The notes: generated by a model not told the origin, from the sequence alone. 6,471 bases of DNA from an uncultured Clostridia bacterium (GCA_946610835.1 CAMOCU010000058.1:1-6471), one strand, 5' to 3'; positions 1 to 6,401 are shown, counted from the stretch's first letter. Numbers and translations are program-made.

Positions 1-1197
1 GCTGCCGTAGAAGCGGCCGCGCGCAGATACCGCGGCAAGCCGATTATCAACTCGGTCAACGGCAAAGAAGAAAGTCTTGCGTCCATTCTGCCGATTGTCA
101 AAAAATACGGCGCCGTCGTCGTGGGCTTAACGCTCGACGAAAACGGGATCCCGCCTACAGCACAGGGGCGTCTGGAAATCGCGCGGCGAATCGTGAACCG
201 TGCGGCACAGTACGGCATCCCGCCGCGGGATGTACTGATCGACACACTGGTGCTCACCGCATCTACCAATCAAGACATGGTGCAGGAAACGACCCGTGCC
301 GTTACAATGGTCAAGCAGGAACTGGGCGTCGGAACCGTACTCGGCGTGAGCAACGTTTCCTTCGGACTGCCCGCACGGGAACTGATCAACCGCACTTTTC
401 TTGCCTGTGCGCTCGGTGCCGGACTGGATATGCCGATTCTCAATCCGCTCTCCCGTGCTTACATGGATACCATTGATGCGTTCCGTGTGCTGCACGGCGA
501 GGACAAACAGGCCGCTGCGTTTATCGCCGCGCACGCGGACGCCCCGGCGGAAATGCTGCAGACCGCCGAGGACGATCTTCGCACACTGGTGCTTTCCGGC
601 CAGCGCAGCGGCGTGCGCGAACAGGTGCGCAAAATGCTTGACGCGCAGAAAACGCCGCTGGAAATCATCAACGCCTTCCTGATTCCCGCGCTCGACGAAG
701 TGGGGCAAAAATTTGAACAAGGCGTGTTCTTCCTGCCGCAGCTGATCGCGTCGGCACAAGCGGCGCGCGAAGGGTTTGACGAAATCAGCGCCTGCTCCCC
801 CGGCGGCAGCCGCAAGGGAGAGAAGATTCTGCTTGCCACTGTCAAAGGCGACATTCATGACATCGGCAAAAACATTGTGAAAATGCTGCTGCAAAATTAC
901 GGATATGACGTTGTGGATCTGGGCAAGGATGTGCCGCCGGAAACGATCGTTGAAACGGCGCGCACACAAAACATTCGTCTTGTCGGACTGAGCGCACTGA
1001 TGACGACAACCGTACCCTACATGGAAGAAACCGTACAAGCACTGCGGAAGGCCACGGCCTGCAAGGTCATGGTCGGCGGCGCGGTACTCACACAGGCGGA
1101 CGCCGACCGCATGCAAGCGGATTATTACGCCAAAGACGCGGCCGAAGCGGCACGCATTGCTGAAGAAGTTTTCAGCGGAGGTTTCATATGCAGGTAA
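1..1197 (+). CDS. metH: Cobalamin-dependent methionine synthase, 3' part (pterin-binding end, B12 cap and B12-binding domains)
   Basis: This is the C-terminal 398 residues of a methyltransferase that passes a methyl group from methyltetrahydrofolate through cobalamin to homocysteine. Frame 1 is open from the first base, so the gene is cut by the left edge; the ATG-like or GTG-like codons near 118-121 are internal. Residues 1 to about 160 match the end of the pterin-binding domain (INSVNG, LTLDENGIP, GVSNVSFGLP). About 185-260 is the helical B12 cap, with FEQGVFFLPQL. About 270-398 is the B12-binding Rossmann domain: DxHxxG is D284, H286 (lower axial cobalt ligand) and G289, followed by SxL at 331-333 and GG at 359-360. 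The protein stops straight after this domain, so there is no SAM-dependent reactivation domain like that of E. coli MetH; this is common in Clostridia. The homocysteine domain would lie upstream and is not seen, so another corrinoid methyltransferase is a less likely alternative. The stop overlaps the next start by 10 bases. Confidence 0.9.
   Translation, partial: AAVEAAARRYRGKPIINSVNGKEESLASILPIVKKYGAVVVGLTLDENGIPPTAQGRLEIARRIVNRAAQYGIPPRDVLIDTLVLTASTNQDMVQETTRAVTMVKQELGVGTVLGVSNVSFGLPARELINRTFLACALGAGLDMPILNPLSRAYMDTIDAFRVLHGEDKQAAAFIAAHADAPAEMLQTAEDDLRTLVLSGQRSGVREQVRKMLDAQKTPLEIINAFLIPALDEVGQKFEQGVFFLPQLIASAQAAREGFDEISACSPGGSRKGEKILLATVKGDIHDIGKNIVKMLLQNYGYDVVDLGKDVPPETIVETARTQNIRLVGLSALMTTTVPYMEETVQALRKATACKVMVGGAVLTQADADRMQADYYAKDAAEAARIAEEVFSGGFICR
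1177..1181 (+). promoter_or_regulatory. Ribosome binding site of the metallophosphoesterase, inside metH
   Basis: GGAGG lies six bases before the ATG at 1188 and inside the last codons of metH. It fixes the downstream start and means that ribosomes finishing metH pass over this site, which favours translational coupling. Confidence 0.8.
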
Positions 1198-2339
1198 ACA
1201 GAAAGATTCAATTCCGTCCCGACGGGACGCTCAAAATTCTGCAAGTCAGCGATGCGCAGGATATGCACATCGTCCGTCCGGAAATGATTCGGATGCTTAA
1301 CGAGATCTACGATACCGAACAGCCGGATCTGGTCGTCTTTACGGGTGACAACATTCTGGGCAACCACGTGGATGATATGCCCATCGGTTCCGTGCATCCC
1401 AAACGCAGCAAACATTTCACGGAAAAGCGCATCCGCACGTCTTTGCGGCATATTCTTGAGCCGCTTGAACTGCGGGATATTCCGTTCACCATGACATACG
1501 GCAACCACGACGACCGCAATGCGCTCACACAGCGGGAACAGGCGGAAATGTGGAAGGAATACAGCGATTTCTTTGGTTTGAACGAGGATGAAACTGTCCC
1601 GTGCGATACGTTCAATGTGCCGATCTACAGCAGCGACGGTGCGCACATCGTGTACAACCTGTATTTGATGGACTCCGCAGGCGTTCTCGAAAACGGCGAA
1701 GAATACGAATCTGTCCAGCCGGTTTCACTGGATTGGTACCGCCGCACATCCGAAGCGCTGCAGGCGCAAAACGGCGGCAAACCGGTGCGTTCGCTGATGT
1801 TCCAGCACATTCCTTTCCCGGAAATGGCGCAGGTTTTCATGCCGTGCGCGCCGGGCGATCCGGGCGCGATCCGCAGTTACGCGGGCGGATATTACCGTCT
1901 TGACCCGAAAAAAGCAACCGGGTTTGCCTACGAACATGCTTTCCTGCCGCAGGATCACGGGCAGCTGGCCGCTGTTCTTGCGCGCGGCGACGTGGATGCA
2001 GTCGTTTCCGGTCATCTGCATCTCAACGGATTCGACGGCATCGTCCAGGGGCAGCGCGTTATCGCCACGCCGGGCGCATCCTTCCGATCCTACGGCCTGC
2101 CACAGACGCGCGGCGTGCGCGTGTTCAATCTGCGCGAGGACAATCCGTCCGATTTTGAAACACATACCATAACCTATTTTGAATTGTTCGGGACGTCCAT
2201 TGAAACAAAAACACGGTACTTTTTCAACGGGGACGAAATGGAAACCAAAAAGAACATCCTGTTCGGCGCAGCCGCAGGAACAGCGTTGCTCGGCGCCGGT
2301 GCGGCTGCCGCAGCCAAACTGTTGCGCCGCAAACGCTGA
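1188..2339 (+). CDS. Calcineurin-like metallophosphoesterase with Gly/Ala-rich C-terminal helix
   Basis: A 383-residue predicted dinuclear-metal phosphoesterase; the substrate cannot be told from the sequence. The family motifs appear in order: D22-A-Q24 where D-x-H is usual, GD at 53-54 followed by N55, GNHD at 105-108, a lone metal-ligand candidate H207 in FQHIP, and GHLH at 275-278. The core resembles the phosphoesterases of Firmicutes related to the Dcr2/PAP lineage, which begin with a similar 'KILQxSD' strand. There is no N-terminal signal, so the catalytic domain should be cytoplasmic. Residues 357-376 are almost only Ala, Gly and Leu and are framed by KK before and KLLRRKR after, suggesting a weak membrane anchor or membrane-surface helix. 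The start is supported by GGAGG at 1177-1181. It overlaps metH and is probably cotranscribed with it; a link in function to methionine synthesis is not evident. Confidence 0.85.
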   Translation: MQVNRKIQFRPDGTLKILQVSDAQDMHIVRPEMIRMLNEIYDTEQPDLVVFTGDNILGNHVDDMPIGSVHPKRSKHFTEKRIRTSLRHILEPLELRDIPFTMTYGNHDDRNALTQREQAEMWKEYSDFFGLNEDETVPCDTFNVPIYSSDGAHIVYNLYLMDSAGVLENGEEYESVQPVSLDWYRRTSEALQAQNGGKPVRSLMFQHIPFPEMAQVFMPCAPGDPGAIRSYAGGYYRLDPKKATGFAYEHAFLPQDHGQLAAVLARGDVDAVVSGHLHLNGFDGIVQGQRVIATPGASFRSYGLPQTRGVRVFNLREDNPSDFETHTITYFELFGTSIETKTRYFFNGDEMETKKNILFGAAAGTALLGAGAAAAAKLLRRKR

Positions 2340-2351
2340 GCAGAATACAAC

Positions 2352-2376
2352 TGCAAATATCCATATGCAAATATCC
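2352..2376. repeat. Short direct repeat, two copies of TGCAAATATCC
   Basis: TGCAAATATCC occurs at 2352-2362 and 2366-2376, a period of 14 bases, in the gap after the metallophosphoesterase stop. No function is apparent; it may be a small tandem duplication. Confidence 0.4.
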
Positions 2377-2389
2377 GTAATAATAACGC

Positions 2390-2440
2390 CGGAGCCTTTG
2401 AGCAGCAAACTCAAAGACTCCGATTTGTTTATTGAATTTT
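2390..2440. terminator. Intrinsic terminator between convergent genes, possibly bidirectional
   Basis: CGGAGCCTTTGAG (2390-2402) pairs with CTCAAAGACTCCG (2410-2422), 12 of 13 pairs, around a seven-base loop. On the + strand a T-rich stretch follows at 2423-2440, which suits ending the metH-phosphoesterase transcript. On the - strand the stem is followed by GCGTTATTATTA, a weaker tail that could end the transporter operon. The T-run is interrupted in both directions, so efficiency is uncertain. Confidence 0.65.
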
Positions 2441-2470
2441 ACCGGCGCTGACCGAAATAGCGCTTGCGCG

Positions 2471-3370
2471 TTATGCGTTTTGTTTTTGAAGCTGAATGCT
2501 TTGCTGCATGTCACGCACCTTTTTTGTCTTGCGATGATAGTAAACATACGTCATCGCAAGCGCGATAATCTGATAGGCCGCCAGACGCATATAATAGCTC
2601 ATGTCTGTCGCAACGCCGCCGCCTACAGAATACTGAATGTGCAGCATATCCAGCAGGAATGCAAACGCCAGATGGTCAAATATACAGACCCAGACTGACC
2701 CCGTTGCGCTGCGCAGCAGACCCAGCTTGACCGCGGCCACGGTTTCATAAACGAGAGTAAAGATCACAAGCACAAGGATGCGCTTGGAAGAATAGGCACC
2801 CGGACTAAACAGCAAAAGCCGCGCCACAGGGATCAGATACCAGAATGTATACAGCGCAGCCTGAATGGCATTGACTTTGCTGAACGGCAGTGAACGCGCG
2901 CCGATTGTAATCAGCAGGCCGCGGAAAGCCATTTCGTAAAAGAAGCTGTGCAGCAGCGCAAGGCCAAGGCATATTCCCATACCGATCAGCAGTCCTTGCA
3001 GACCGGATTCGGAATACGAGCGCGCAGGACTTTCGTAATAGATGCTCAGATGTGTGTAGCCTTCCATACGGCTGTAATAAAGATACTCCGCCGCAAATAC
3101 CACAGCGGCCGGAATCACGTTCATAACCACGGTCAACCCAATCGCTTTGCGCACCTTGTGGCCGGAAAAAATCATGCCGATGTCCTCAAGCGGCTTGTTG
3201 ACAAATCGAATGTAGAACAAAAGAATCACGATACCGCCCAGACAGGCGACAACGCCTCTGGAATTGACAAAGCGCGGAACGACAACCAGTTCCTCCACCA
3301 CTCGCAGGACAAGAAACAATGCAAAACAGCCGATCAGACGGCGCAGCGTCTTTCTTTGTTCCAGATCCAT
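2471..3370 (-). CDS. CPBP-family (CAAX protease-like) membrane protein with degenerate active site
   Basis: A 299-residue polytopic membrane protein with about eight hydrophobic segments, near residues 11-30, 39-57, 75-98, 124-145, 168-189, 198-218, 224-242 and 260-279. Active CPBP/Abi (Rce1-like) proteases carry EExxxR, FxxxH and HxxxN/D in three helices. Here the first motif is Y145-E146-M-A-F-R150-G, so the first Glu is Tyr; in the second region, A171-ALYTFWYL, no His is present and Trp177 sits about where His is expected; the third keeps H233 in FDHLAF without a clear Asn or Asp four residues on. E146, R150 and H233 therefore remain, but the metal and catalytic set looks incomplete. It starts 15 bases after the ATPase stop with an excellent site, AAAGGAGGT at 3377-3385, so it is most likely the last gene of the importer operon. 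It may be inactive as a protease; its role is unknown. Confidence 0.75.
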   Translation of the reverse strand: MDLEQRKTLRRLIGCFALFLVLRVVEELVVVPRFVNSRGVVACLGGIVILLFYIRFVNKPLEDIGMIFSGHKVRKAIGLTVVMNVIPAAVVFAAEYLYYSRMEGYTHLSIYYESPARSYSESGLQGLLIGMGICLGLALLHSFFYEMAFRGLLITIGARSLPFSKVNAIQAALYTFWYLIPVARLLLFSPGAYSSKRILVLVIFTLVYETVAAVKLGLLRSATGSVWVCIFDHLAFAFLLDMLHIQYSVGGGVATDMSYYMRLAAYQIIALAMTYVYYHRKTKKVRDMQQSIQLQKQNA

Positions 3371-3385
3371 AAGATTACCTCCTTT

Positions 3386-4126
3386 TTAGTTGTTGCGAAA
3401 ACGTTCCAGAAAATCGCGTGTGCGTTCATGCACAGGATTTTCAAAAATCTGCCGAGGCGCACCTTCTTCGCAAATCACGCCATCCGCCATAAATACCACA
3501 TGACTGCTGACGTCGCGGGCAAAGGCCATTTCGTGTGTAACCACAAGCATCGTCAGCCCCTCGCGCGCAAGATTGCGCATCACTTCCAGCACCTCGCCCA
3601 CCATCTGCGGATCCAGCGCAGACGTCGGCTCGTCAAACAGCAGCACCTCCGGCTGCATCGCCAAAGCGCGCGCGATCGCCACACGCTGCTTTTGCCCGCC
3701 GGAAATCTGCCGGGGCTTGGCATTGATATAGGGCGCCATACCGACTTTTTCAAGATAGAACATGGCGGTCTGTCTGGCTTCTTCTTTTTTGACGCCAAGC
3801 ACTTTCGTCTGGCCGATCATGCAGTTTTCCAGCACCGTCATGTTGTTAAAAAGGTTAAAGCTTTGGAACACCATGCCGACCTTGGCACGGTATTTCGACG
3901 GATTGAATTTGCCGTCTGTGATGGATACGCCATGATGCAGAATCTCTCCGCAAGTCGGTGTTTCCAAAAGATTGATACAGCGCAGCAGCGTAGATTTTCC
4001 GGAACCGGATGCGCCGATAATACAGGTCACATCGCCCGTGTCCACAGTAAAATCAATATCGCGGAGCACAACATTTTTTCCGAATGTTTTGCCAAGATGC
4101 TGCACCTGCAATACATGGTCTGCCAT
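3386..4126 (-). CDS. Polar amino acid ABC importer, ATP-binding subunit (GlnQ-like)
   Basis: A 246-residue cytoplasmic ATPase that powers the importer with the neighbouring permease and binding protein. Walker A is GASGSGKST at 38-46, the Q-loop Gln is Q88, the ABC signature is ISGGQKQR at 141-148, Walker B is VLLFDEP at 161-167 with catalytic E166, the D-loop is SALD at 169-172, and the switch His is H198 in VTHEM. All catalytic parts are intact and the length is normal for the GlnQ/HisP group. The ATG at 4126 is chosen because AAAGGAGG lies seven bases before it and the family sequence begins there; the in-frame ATG at 4177 would run 17 residues into the permease end. The gap to the permease stop is 16 bases. 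Substrate specificity is set by the other subunits. Confidence 0.93.
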   Translation of the reverse strand: MADHVLQVQHLGKTFGKNVVLRDIDFTVDTGDVTCIIGASGSGKSTLLRCINLLETPTCGEILHHGVSITDGKFNPSKYRAKVGMVFQSFNLFNNMTVLENCMIGQTKVLGVKKEEARQTAMFYLEKVGMAPYINAKPRQISGGQKQRVAIARALAMQPEVLLFDEPTSALDPQMVGEVLEVMRNLAREGLTMLVVTHEMAFARDVSSHVVFMADGVICEEGAPRQIFENPVHERTRDFLERFRNN

Positions 4127-4133
4127 GGCTCTG

Positions 4134-4141
4134 CCTCCTTT
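4134..4141 (-). promoter_or_regulatory. Ribosome binding site that fixes the ATPase start
   Basis: AAAGGAGG on the - strand, seven bases before the ATG at 4126. It selects this start over the longer in-frame ATG at 4177. Confidence 0.8.
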
Positions 4142-4142
4142 C

Positions 4143-4979
4143 TTACATACTGCCCGAAGCGGTGAACTTGTCTGCATGGGCGTCCTGGTCGGAATCGCCC
4201 GGGTAACGGTTCATCCCGCTTGTATGGGCAAGCGTGTCGGTGGTGGCAAGGTCGTAACTTTCCGGGCCATCCATTTTGCTTTCGATCAGCCGCAGCAGAC
4301 GCGAACACAGGAATGTCAGGATAAAGTATACGCCCATGGCGATGGTAAAGGACTCGAAATACCAGTAATAAGCGCCCGCAACGCTCTTAGATGCGTAAAA
4401 CAATTCCACGGTACCGATCACGGTCAGCACGCAGGTGTCTTTGATGTTGATGATCAGATTGTTGCCGATCTGCGGCATAATGTTGCGCAGCGCCTGCGGC
4501 AGCACGACATGCACCATGGTTTGGAAATGTGTCATACCAATCGCCTTGGCGCCCTCTGTCTGGCCATTGTCGATAGACAAAATGCCGCCGCGGACAGTTT
4601 CCGCCATGTATGCACCGGTATTGATCGACACGATGAAGAACGCAGCCGTCCACATGCTCATATTGATGTTGAACAACATAGATGCACCGTAATAAATGAA
4701 CATGGCCTGCACCATCATCGGCGTACCGCGGAACACTTCCACATACACGTTGAGGATGAACCGCACCACGCCCAGAACCACCCATTTAACCGGATTTTTG
4801 CTTCGATCCGTTGGAATGGTCTGTACAATGCCCACCAAAAAGCCGATGATGCAGCCGATAAAAGTGGACACGACCGCAATGGCCATCGTCACTCCCGCGC
4901 CGCGCAAAAAAGTCGTGCCGTAGTTTTGTAAAATGAAAATGAGTTTACCACCAAATGTCTGCGGTAAAGTCGAGGACAT
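4143..4979 (-). CDS. Polar amino acid ABC importer, permease subunit (HisM/GlnP-type)
   Basis: A 278-residue inner-membrane subunit. Hydrophobic segments lie near residues 27-53, 66-80, 88-104, 110-127, 180-195 and 208-232. The family landmarks are VEVFRGTP at 80-87 and the EAA-type cytoplasmic loop E142-GAKAIG-MTHFQ through about 172, with LPQALRNIMPQIGN, which docks on the ATPase. Only one permease gene is present, so the channel is probably a homodimer. After the last membrane helix there is a hydrophilic tail of about 42 residues (237-278), rich in Asp, Ser and Thr, longer than usual for this family. The ATG at 4979 is preferred over the one at 5039, because AAGGAGAG stands six bases before it and the extra 20 residues would be translated from a stem-loop region. 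Confidence 0.92.
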   Translation of the reverse strand: MSSTLPQTFGGKLIFILQNYGTTFLRGAGVTMAIAVVSTFIGCIIGFLVGIVQTIPTDRSKNPVKWVVLGVVRFILNVYVEVFRGTPMMVQAMFIYYGASMLFNINMSMWTAAFFIVSINTGAYMAETVRGGILSIDNGQTEGAKAIGMTHFQTMVHVVLPQALRNIMPQIGNNLIINIKDTCVLTVIGTVELFYASKSVAGAYYWYFESFTIAMGVYFILTFLCSRLLRLIESKMDGPESYDLATTDTLAHTSGMNRYPGDSDQDAHADKFTASGSM

Positions 4980-4985
4980 GAAAAT

Positions 4986-4993
4986 CTCTCCTT
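4986..4993 (-). promoter_or_regulatory. Ribosome binding site that fixes the permease start
   Basis: AAGGAGAG on the - strand, six bases before the ATG at 4979. No comparable site was seen for the in-frame ATG at 5039. Confidence 0.75.
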
Positions 4994-5000
4994 GTATCCG

Positions 5001-5030
5001 CCGCTTGCCCGGCCGCTGCCCGACAAGCGG
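5001..5030 (-). other. Intercistronic stem-loop before the permease gene
   Basis: CCGCTTG (5024-5030 on the - strand) pairs perfectly with CAAGCGG (5001-5007); a G-U pair and one more C-G pair can extend the stem. It lies just upstream of the permease ribosome binding site and has no T-tail, so it is unlikely to be a simple terminator. It may stabilise or partly attenuate the transcript. Confidence 0.5.
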
Positions 5031-5063
5031 CATGCTCACTGCACATGAACCGTCAAAGATTAC

Positions 5064-5102
5064 GCAGCGTTCCCGGTGCGCTATGCGCCGGATAAGCGCC
5101 GC
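5064..5102 (-). other. Long imperfect stem-loop just after the binding-protein gene
   Basis: On the - strand GCGGCG (5097-5102) pairs with CGCTGC (5064-5069, one G-U), CCGG (5088-5091) with CCGG (5073-5076), and GCGC (5085-5088) or its inner CGC with GCGC at 5078-5081 around ATA. This bulged GC-rich stem starts 12 bases past the binding-protein stop. It has no T-run. Such elements between a binding-protein gene and its permease gene often protect the upstream message, giving more binding protein than permease; that role is inferred here. Confidence 0.5.
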
Positions 5103-5114
5103 GTTTGGCCATGT

Positions 5115-5960
5115 TTATTCGCTCAGCGGCTGAACAGAAATCGCCTCCTGCATCATGGCAGTGTAATCATCCTCTGTCATGGTTGCAAGCACTTCGTCGA
5201 TCTGCGCCTTTAATTCGCTGCCCTTCTGCATGGAAATACCGATGTTGATCTCTTCCTCGGACACTTCAAAATCACCGTCCGTGCCGGAGAAGTTGAGCAG
5301 TTTGAGATCCGGGTTGGCGGCGCATGCGGCGAGCGCCGTCGGCTCGTCCGTGACCATAGCGTCCACCTTGCCCGCGTTCAGCGCAACGATCGCCGCGCCG
5401 GCAGTTTCCTGCGCGGGCAGAATCTTAGCGTCCGGAATCTGAGGCAAACAGGTATCGTACCAAACTGTATTGATCTGCGAGGTGCAGACCGCGCCGGAGA
5501 GATCTGCCACTGATGCCGCGTCGGCAAATGCGCCGTCCGCTTTGACCAATGTAACAATGGATGCGTAGTAGTACGGTTCAGAGAAATCCACAGACTGAAG
5601 ACGCTCGGACGTAATGGACTGGCCTGCAATCACGCAATCCACTGTACCTGCCACAACAGCCGGAACCAGAGAATCCCAATCCTGTTTGTAGATCACAAGG
5701 TCTCTGCCGAGTGCATCGGCAATCTTTTTGGCCATCATGACATCATAACCGTATGCATAAGCGTTGCTGTCCTTGATAGGCACAGCGCCGTTGTCGGCCG
5801 TGTTCTGCGTCCAATTGTAAGGCGCGTAGGCGCATTCCATCGCGACGCGCAGCACCGGGCGCGAATTGTCGCCAGCCGGTTTTGAATTGTTGCCGCATCC
5901 GCACAACGCGCAGCTGCACACGATCAGCATCGCAAGGACAAAAGCAAGTCTTTTTTTCAT
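5115..5960 (-). CDS. Polar amino acid ABC importer, lipoprotein solute-binding protein (SBP family 3)
   Basis: A 281-residue surface lipoprotein that captures the substrate and delivers it to the permease. Residues 1-21 are a lipoprotein signal: KKR, a hydrophobic stretch, then LCGC with C22 as the predicted lipidated cysteine and a polar GNNSK linker. The mature part has the two-lobe family 3 fold: MECAYAPYNW at 41-50, GYDVMMAKKIADAL at 71-84 (Met75 where Asp or Glu is usual in the signature), SITSER with R120 as the likely carboxylate ligand, VDFSEPYYY at 124-132, and D205 in VTDEP as the likely amino-group ligand. The length is typical. The ATG at 5960 is chosen because the signal starts there and AAAGGA lies nine bases before it; a TTG at 6011 would give a poor leader. 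The ligand is a polar amino acid, but which one cannot be read from the sequence. Confidence 0.92.
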   Translation of the reverse strand: MKKRLAFVLAMLIVCSCALCGCGNNSKPAGDNSRPVLRVAMECAYAPYNWTQNTADNGAVPIKDSNAYAYGYDVMMAKKIADALGRDLVIYKQDWDSLVPAVVAGTVDCVIAGQSITSERLQSVDFSEPYYYASIVTLVKADGAFADAASVADLSGAVCTSQINTVWYDTCLPQIPDAKILPAQETAGAAIVALNAGKVDAMVTDEPTALAACAANPDLKLLNFSGTDGDFEVSEEEINIGISMQKGSELKAQIDEVLATMTEDDYTAMMQEAISVQPLSE

Positions 5961-6022
5961 TTTTGTCAATCCTTTCTTTTTGCAGATAGATAGGAGTATA
6001 AATACCTGCAAGATTACATTTT

Positions 6023-6052
6023 ATGATAGCATAGAGCCATGGGAAAAGTCAA
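6023..6052 (-). promoter_or_regulatory. Sigma-A-type promoter of the amino acid importer operon
   Basis: On the - strand TTGACT (6047-6052) and TATCAT (6023-6028) are 18 bases apart, and TGC before the -10 makes it an extended -10 element. Transcription would start near 6016, giving a leader of about 55 bases, too short for a T-box or a large riboswitch. Confidence 0.7.
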
Positions 6053-6068
6053 TGTTTTTCCAAACATT
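6051..6068. promoter_or_regulatory. Inverted repeat at the importer promoter -35, candidate operator
   Basis: AATGTTT (6051-6057) and AAACATT (6062-6068) form a perfect inverted repeat with a four-base spacer. It touches the first two bases of the -35 of the importer promoter and reaches upstream, a position from which a bound regulator could block or assist RNA polymerase. I do not recognise the regulator. Confidence 0.4.
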
Positions 6069-6131
6069 TTTCCATCTGCGAAAGCCGCAATTCCAAAAAA
6101 ATCAGAATGACAGAGAAAAAAATAAAAAAAC

Positions 6132-6158
6132 TTTCAAAAAACACTTGCATTTTTGAAA
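6132..6158. repeat. Inverted repeat around the tRNA promoter -35
   Basis: TTTCAAAAA (6132-6140) and TTTTTGAAA (6150-6158) form a perfect nine-base inverted repeat with a nine-base spacer that encloses the -35 hexamer. The surrounding sequence is very A-rich, so chance is a real possibility. Confidence 0.4.
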
Positions 6159-6176
6159 TAAATGTGCTATTATAAT
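6145..6176 (+). promoter_or_regulatory. Promoter of the tRNA cluster
   Basis: TTGCAT at 6145-6150 is followed after 17 bases by TATTAT at 6168-6173, with TGC just before it as an extended -10. A TATAAT overlaps at 6171-6176 but would make the spacer 20. A-tracts at about 6114-6140 resemble an UP element. The start would fall around 6180, some 18 bases before tRNA-Asp. Confidence 0.7.
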
Positions 6177-6198
6177 CAAGCTTTCAGGAGCACGATCT

Positions 6199-6275
6199 GG
6201 CCCGGTAGTTCAGTTGGTTAGAACGCTAGCCTGTCACGCTAGAGGTCGACGGTTCGAGCCCGTTCCGGGTCGCCA
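6199..6275 (+). tRNA. tRNA-Asp (anticodon GTC)
   Basis: A complete cloverleaf. The acceptor GGCCCGG pairs with CCGGGTC (6265-6271, one G-U), followed by G73 and encoded CCA at 6273-6275. The anticodon arm is CTAGC-CTGTCAC-GCTAG with GTC at 6233-6235. The T-loop is TTCGAGC. Five bases separate it from the next tRNA, so both come from one precursor. Confidence 0.97.
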
Positions 6276-6280
6276 CAAAT

Positions 6281-6356
<76 letters not shown>

Positions 6357-6393
6357 GGATGCTCACAGCCCCCGCGCTTTGAGCATCCTTTTT
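6357..6393 (+). terminator. Intrinsic terminator between tRNA-Thr and the third tRNA
   Basis: GGATGCTCA (6357-6365) pairs perfectly with TGAGCATCC (6380-6388) around a 14-base loop and is followed by TTTTT (6389-6393). Seven A follow at 6394-6400, so the stem could also act on the - strand. It directly abuts the CCA of tRNA-Thr, and a third tRNA starts nine bases after the T-run ends. Confidence 0.85.
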
Positions 6394-6401
6394 AAAAAAA
6401 T

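Noticed and set aside
127..1116. 329-codon open frame on the - strand opposite metH
   Set aside because: It lies wholly antisense to a clear metH reading frame, has no recognisable domain, and is rich in Arg, His and Cys as is typical of a shadow frame.
1725..2414. 229-codon open frame on the - strand opposite the phosphoesterase, running through the terminator
   Set aside because: No domain; it would cross the terminator hairpin and oppose a gene with intact catalytic motifs.
2948..4165. 405-codon open frame on the + strand opposite the CPBP and ATPase genes
   Set aside because: It spans two well-supported genes in antisense, is full of His, Gln and Lys repeats of shadow type, and shows no domain.
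3972..4931. 319-codon open frame on the + strand opposite the permease
   Set aside because: Antisense to a well-supported permease, with His/Asp/Gln-rich shadow composition and no domain.
5961..6022. Possible riboswitch or T-box in the leader of the importer operon
   Set aside because: The leader from the predicted start is only about 55 bases and shows no conserved motif or terminator/antiterminator pair.
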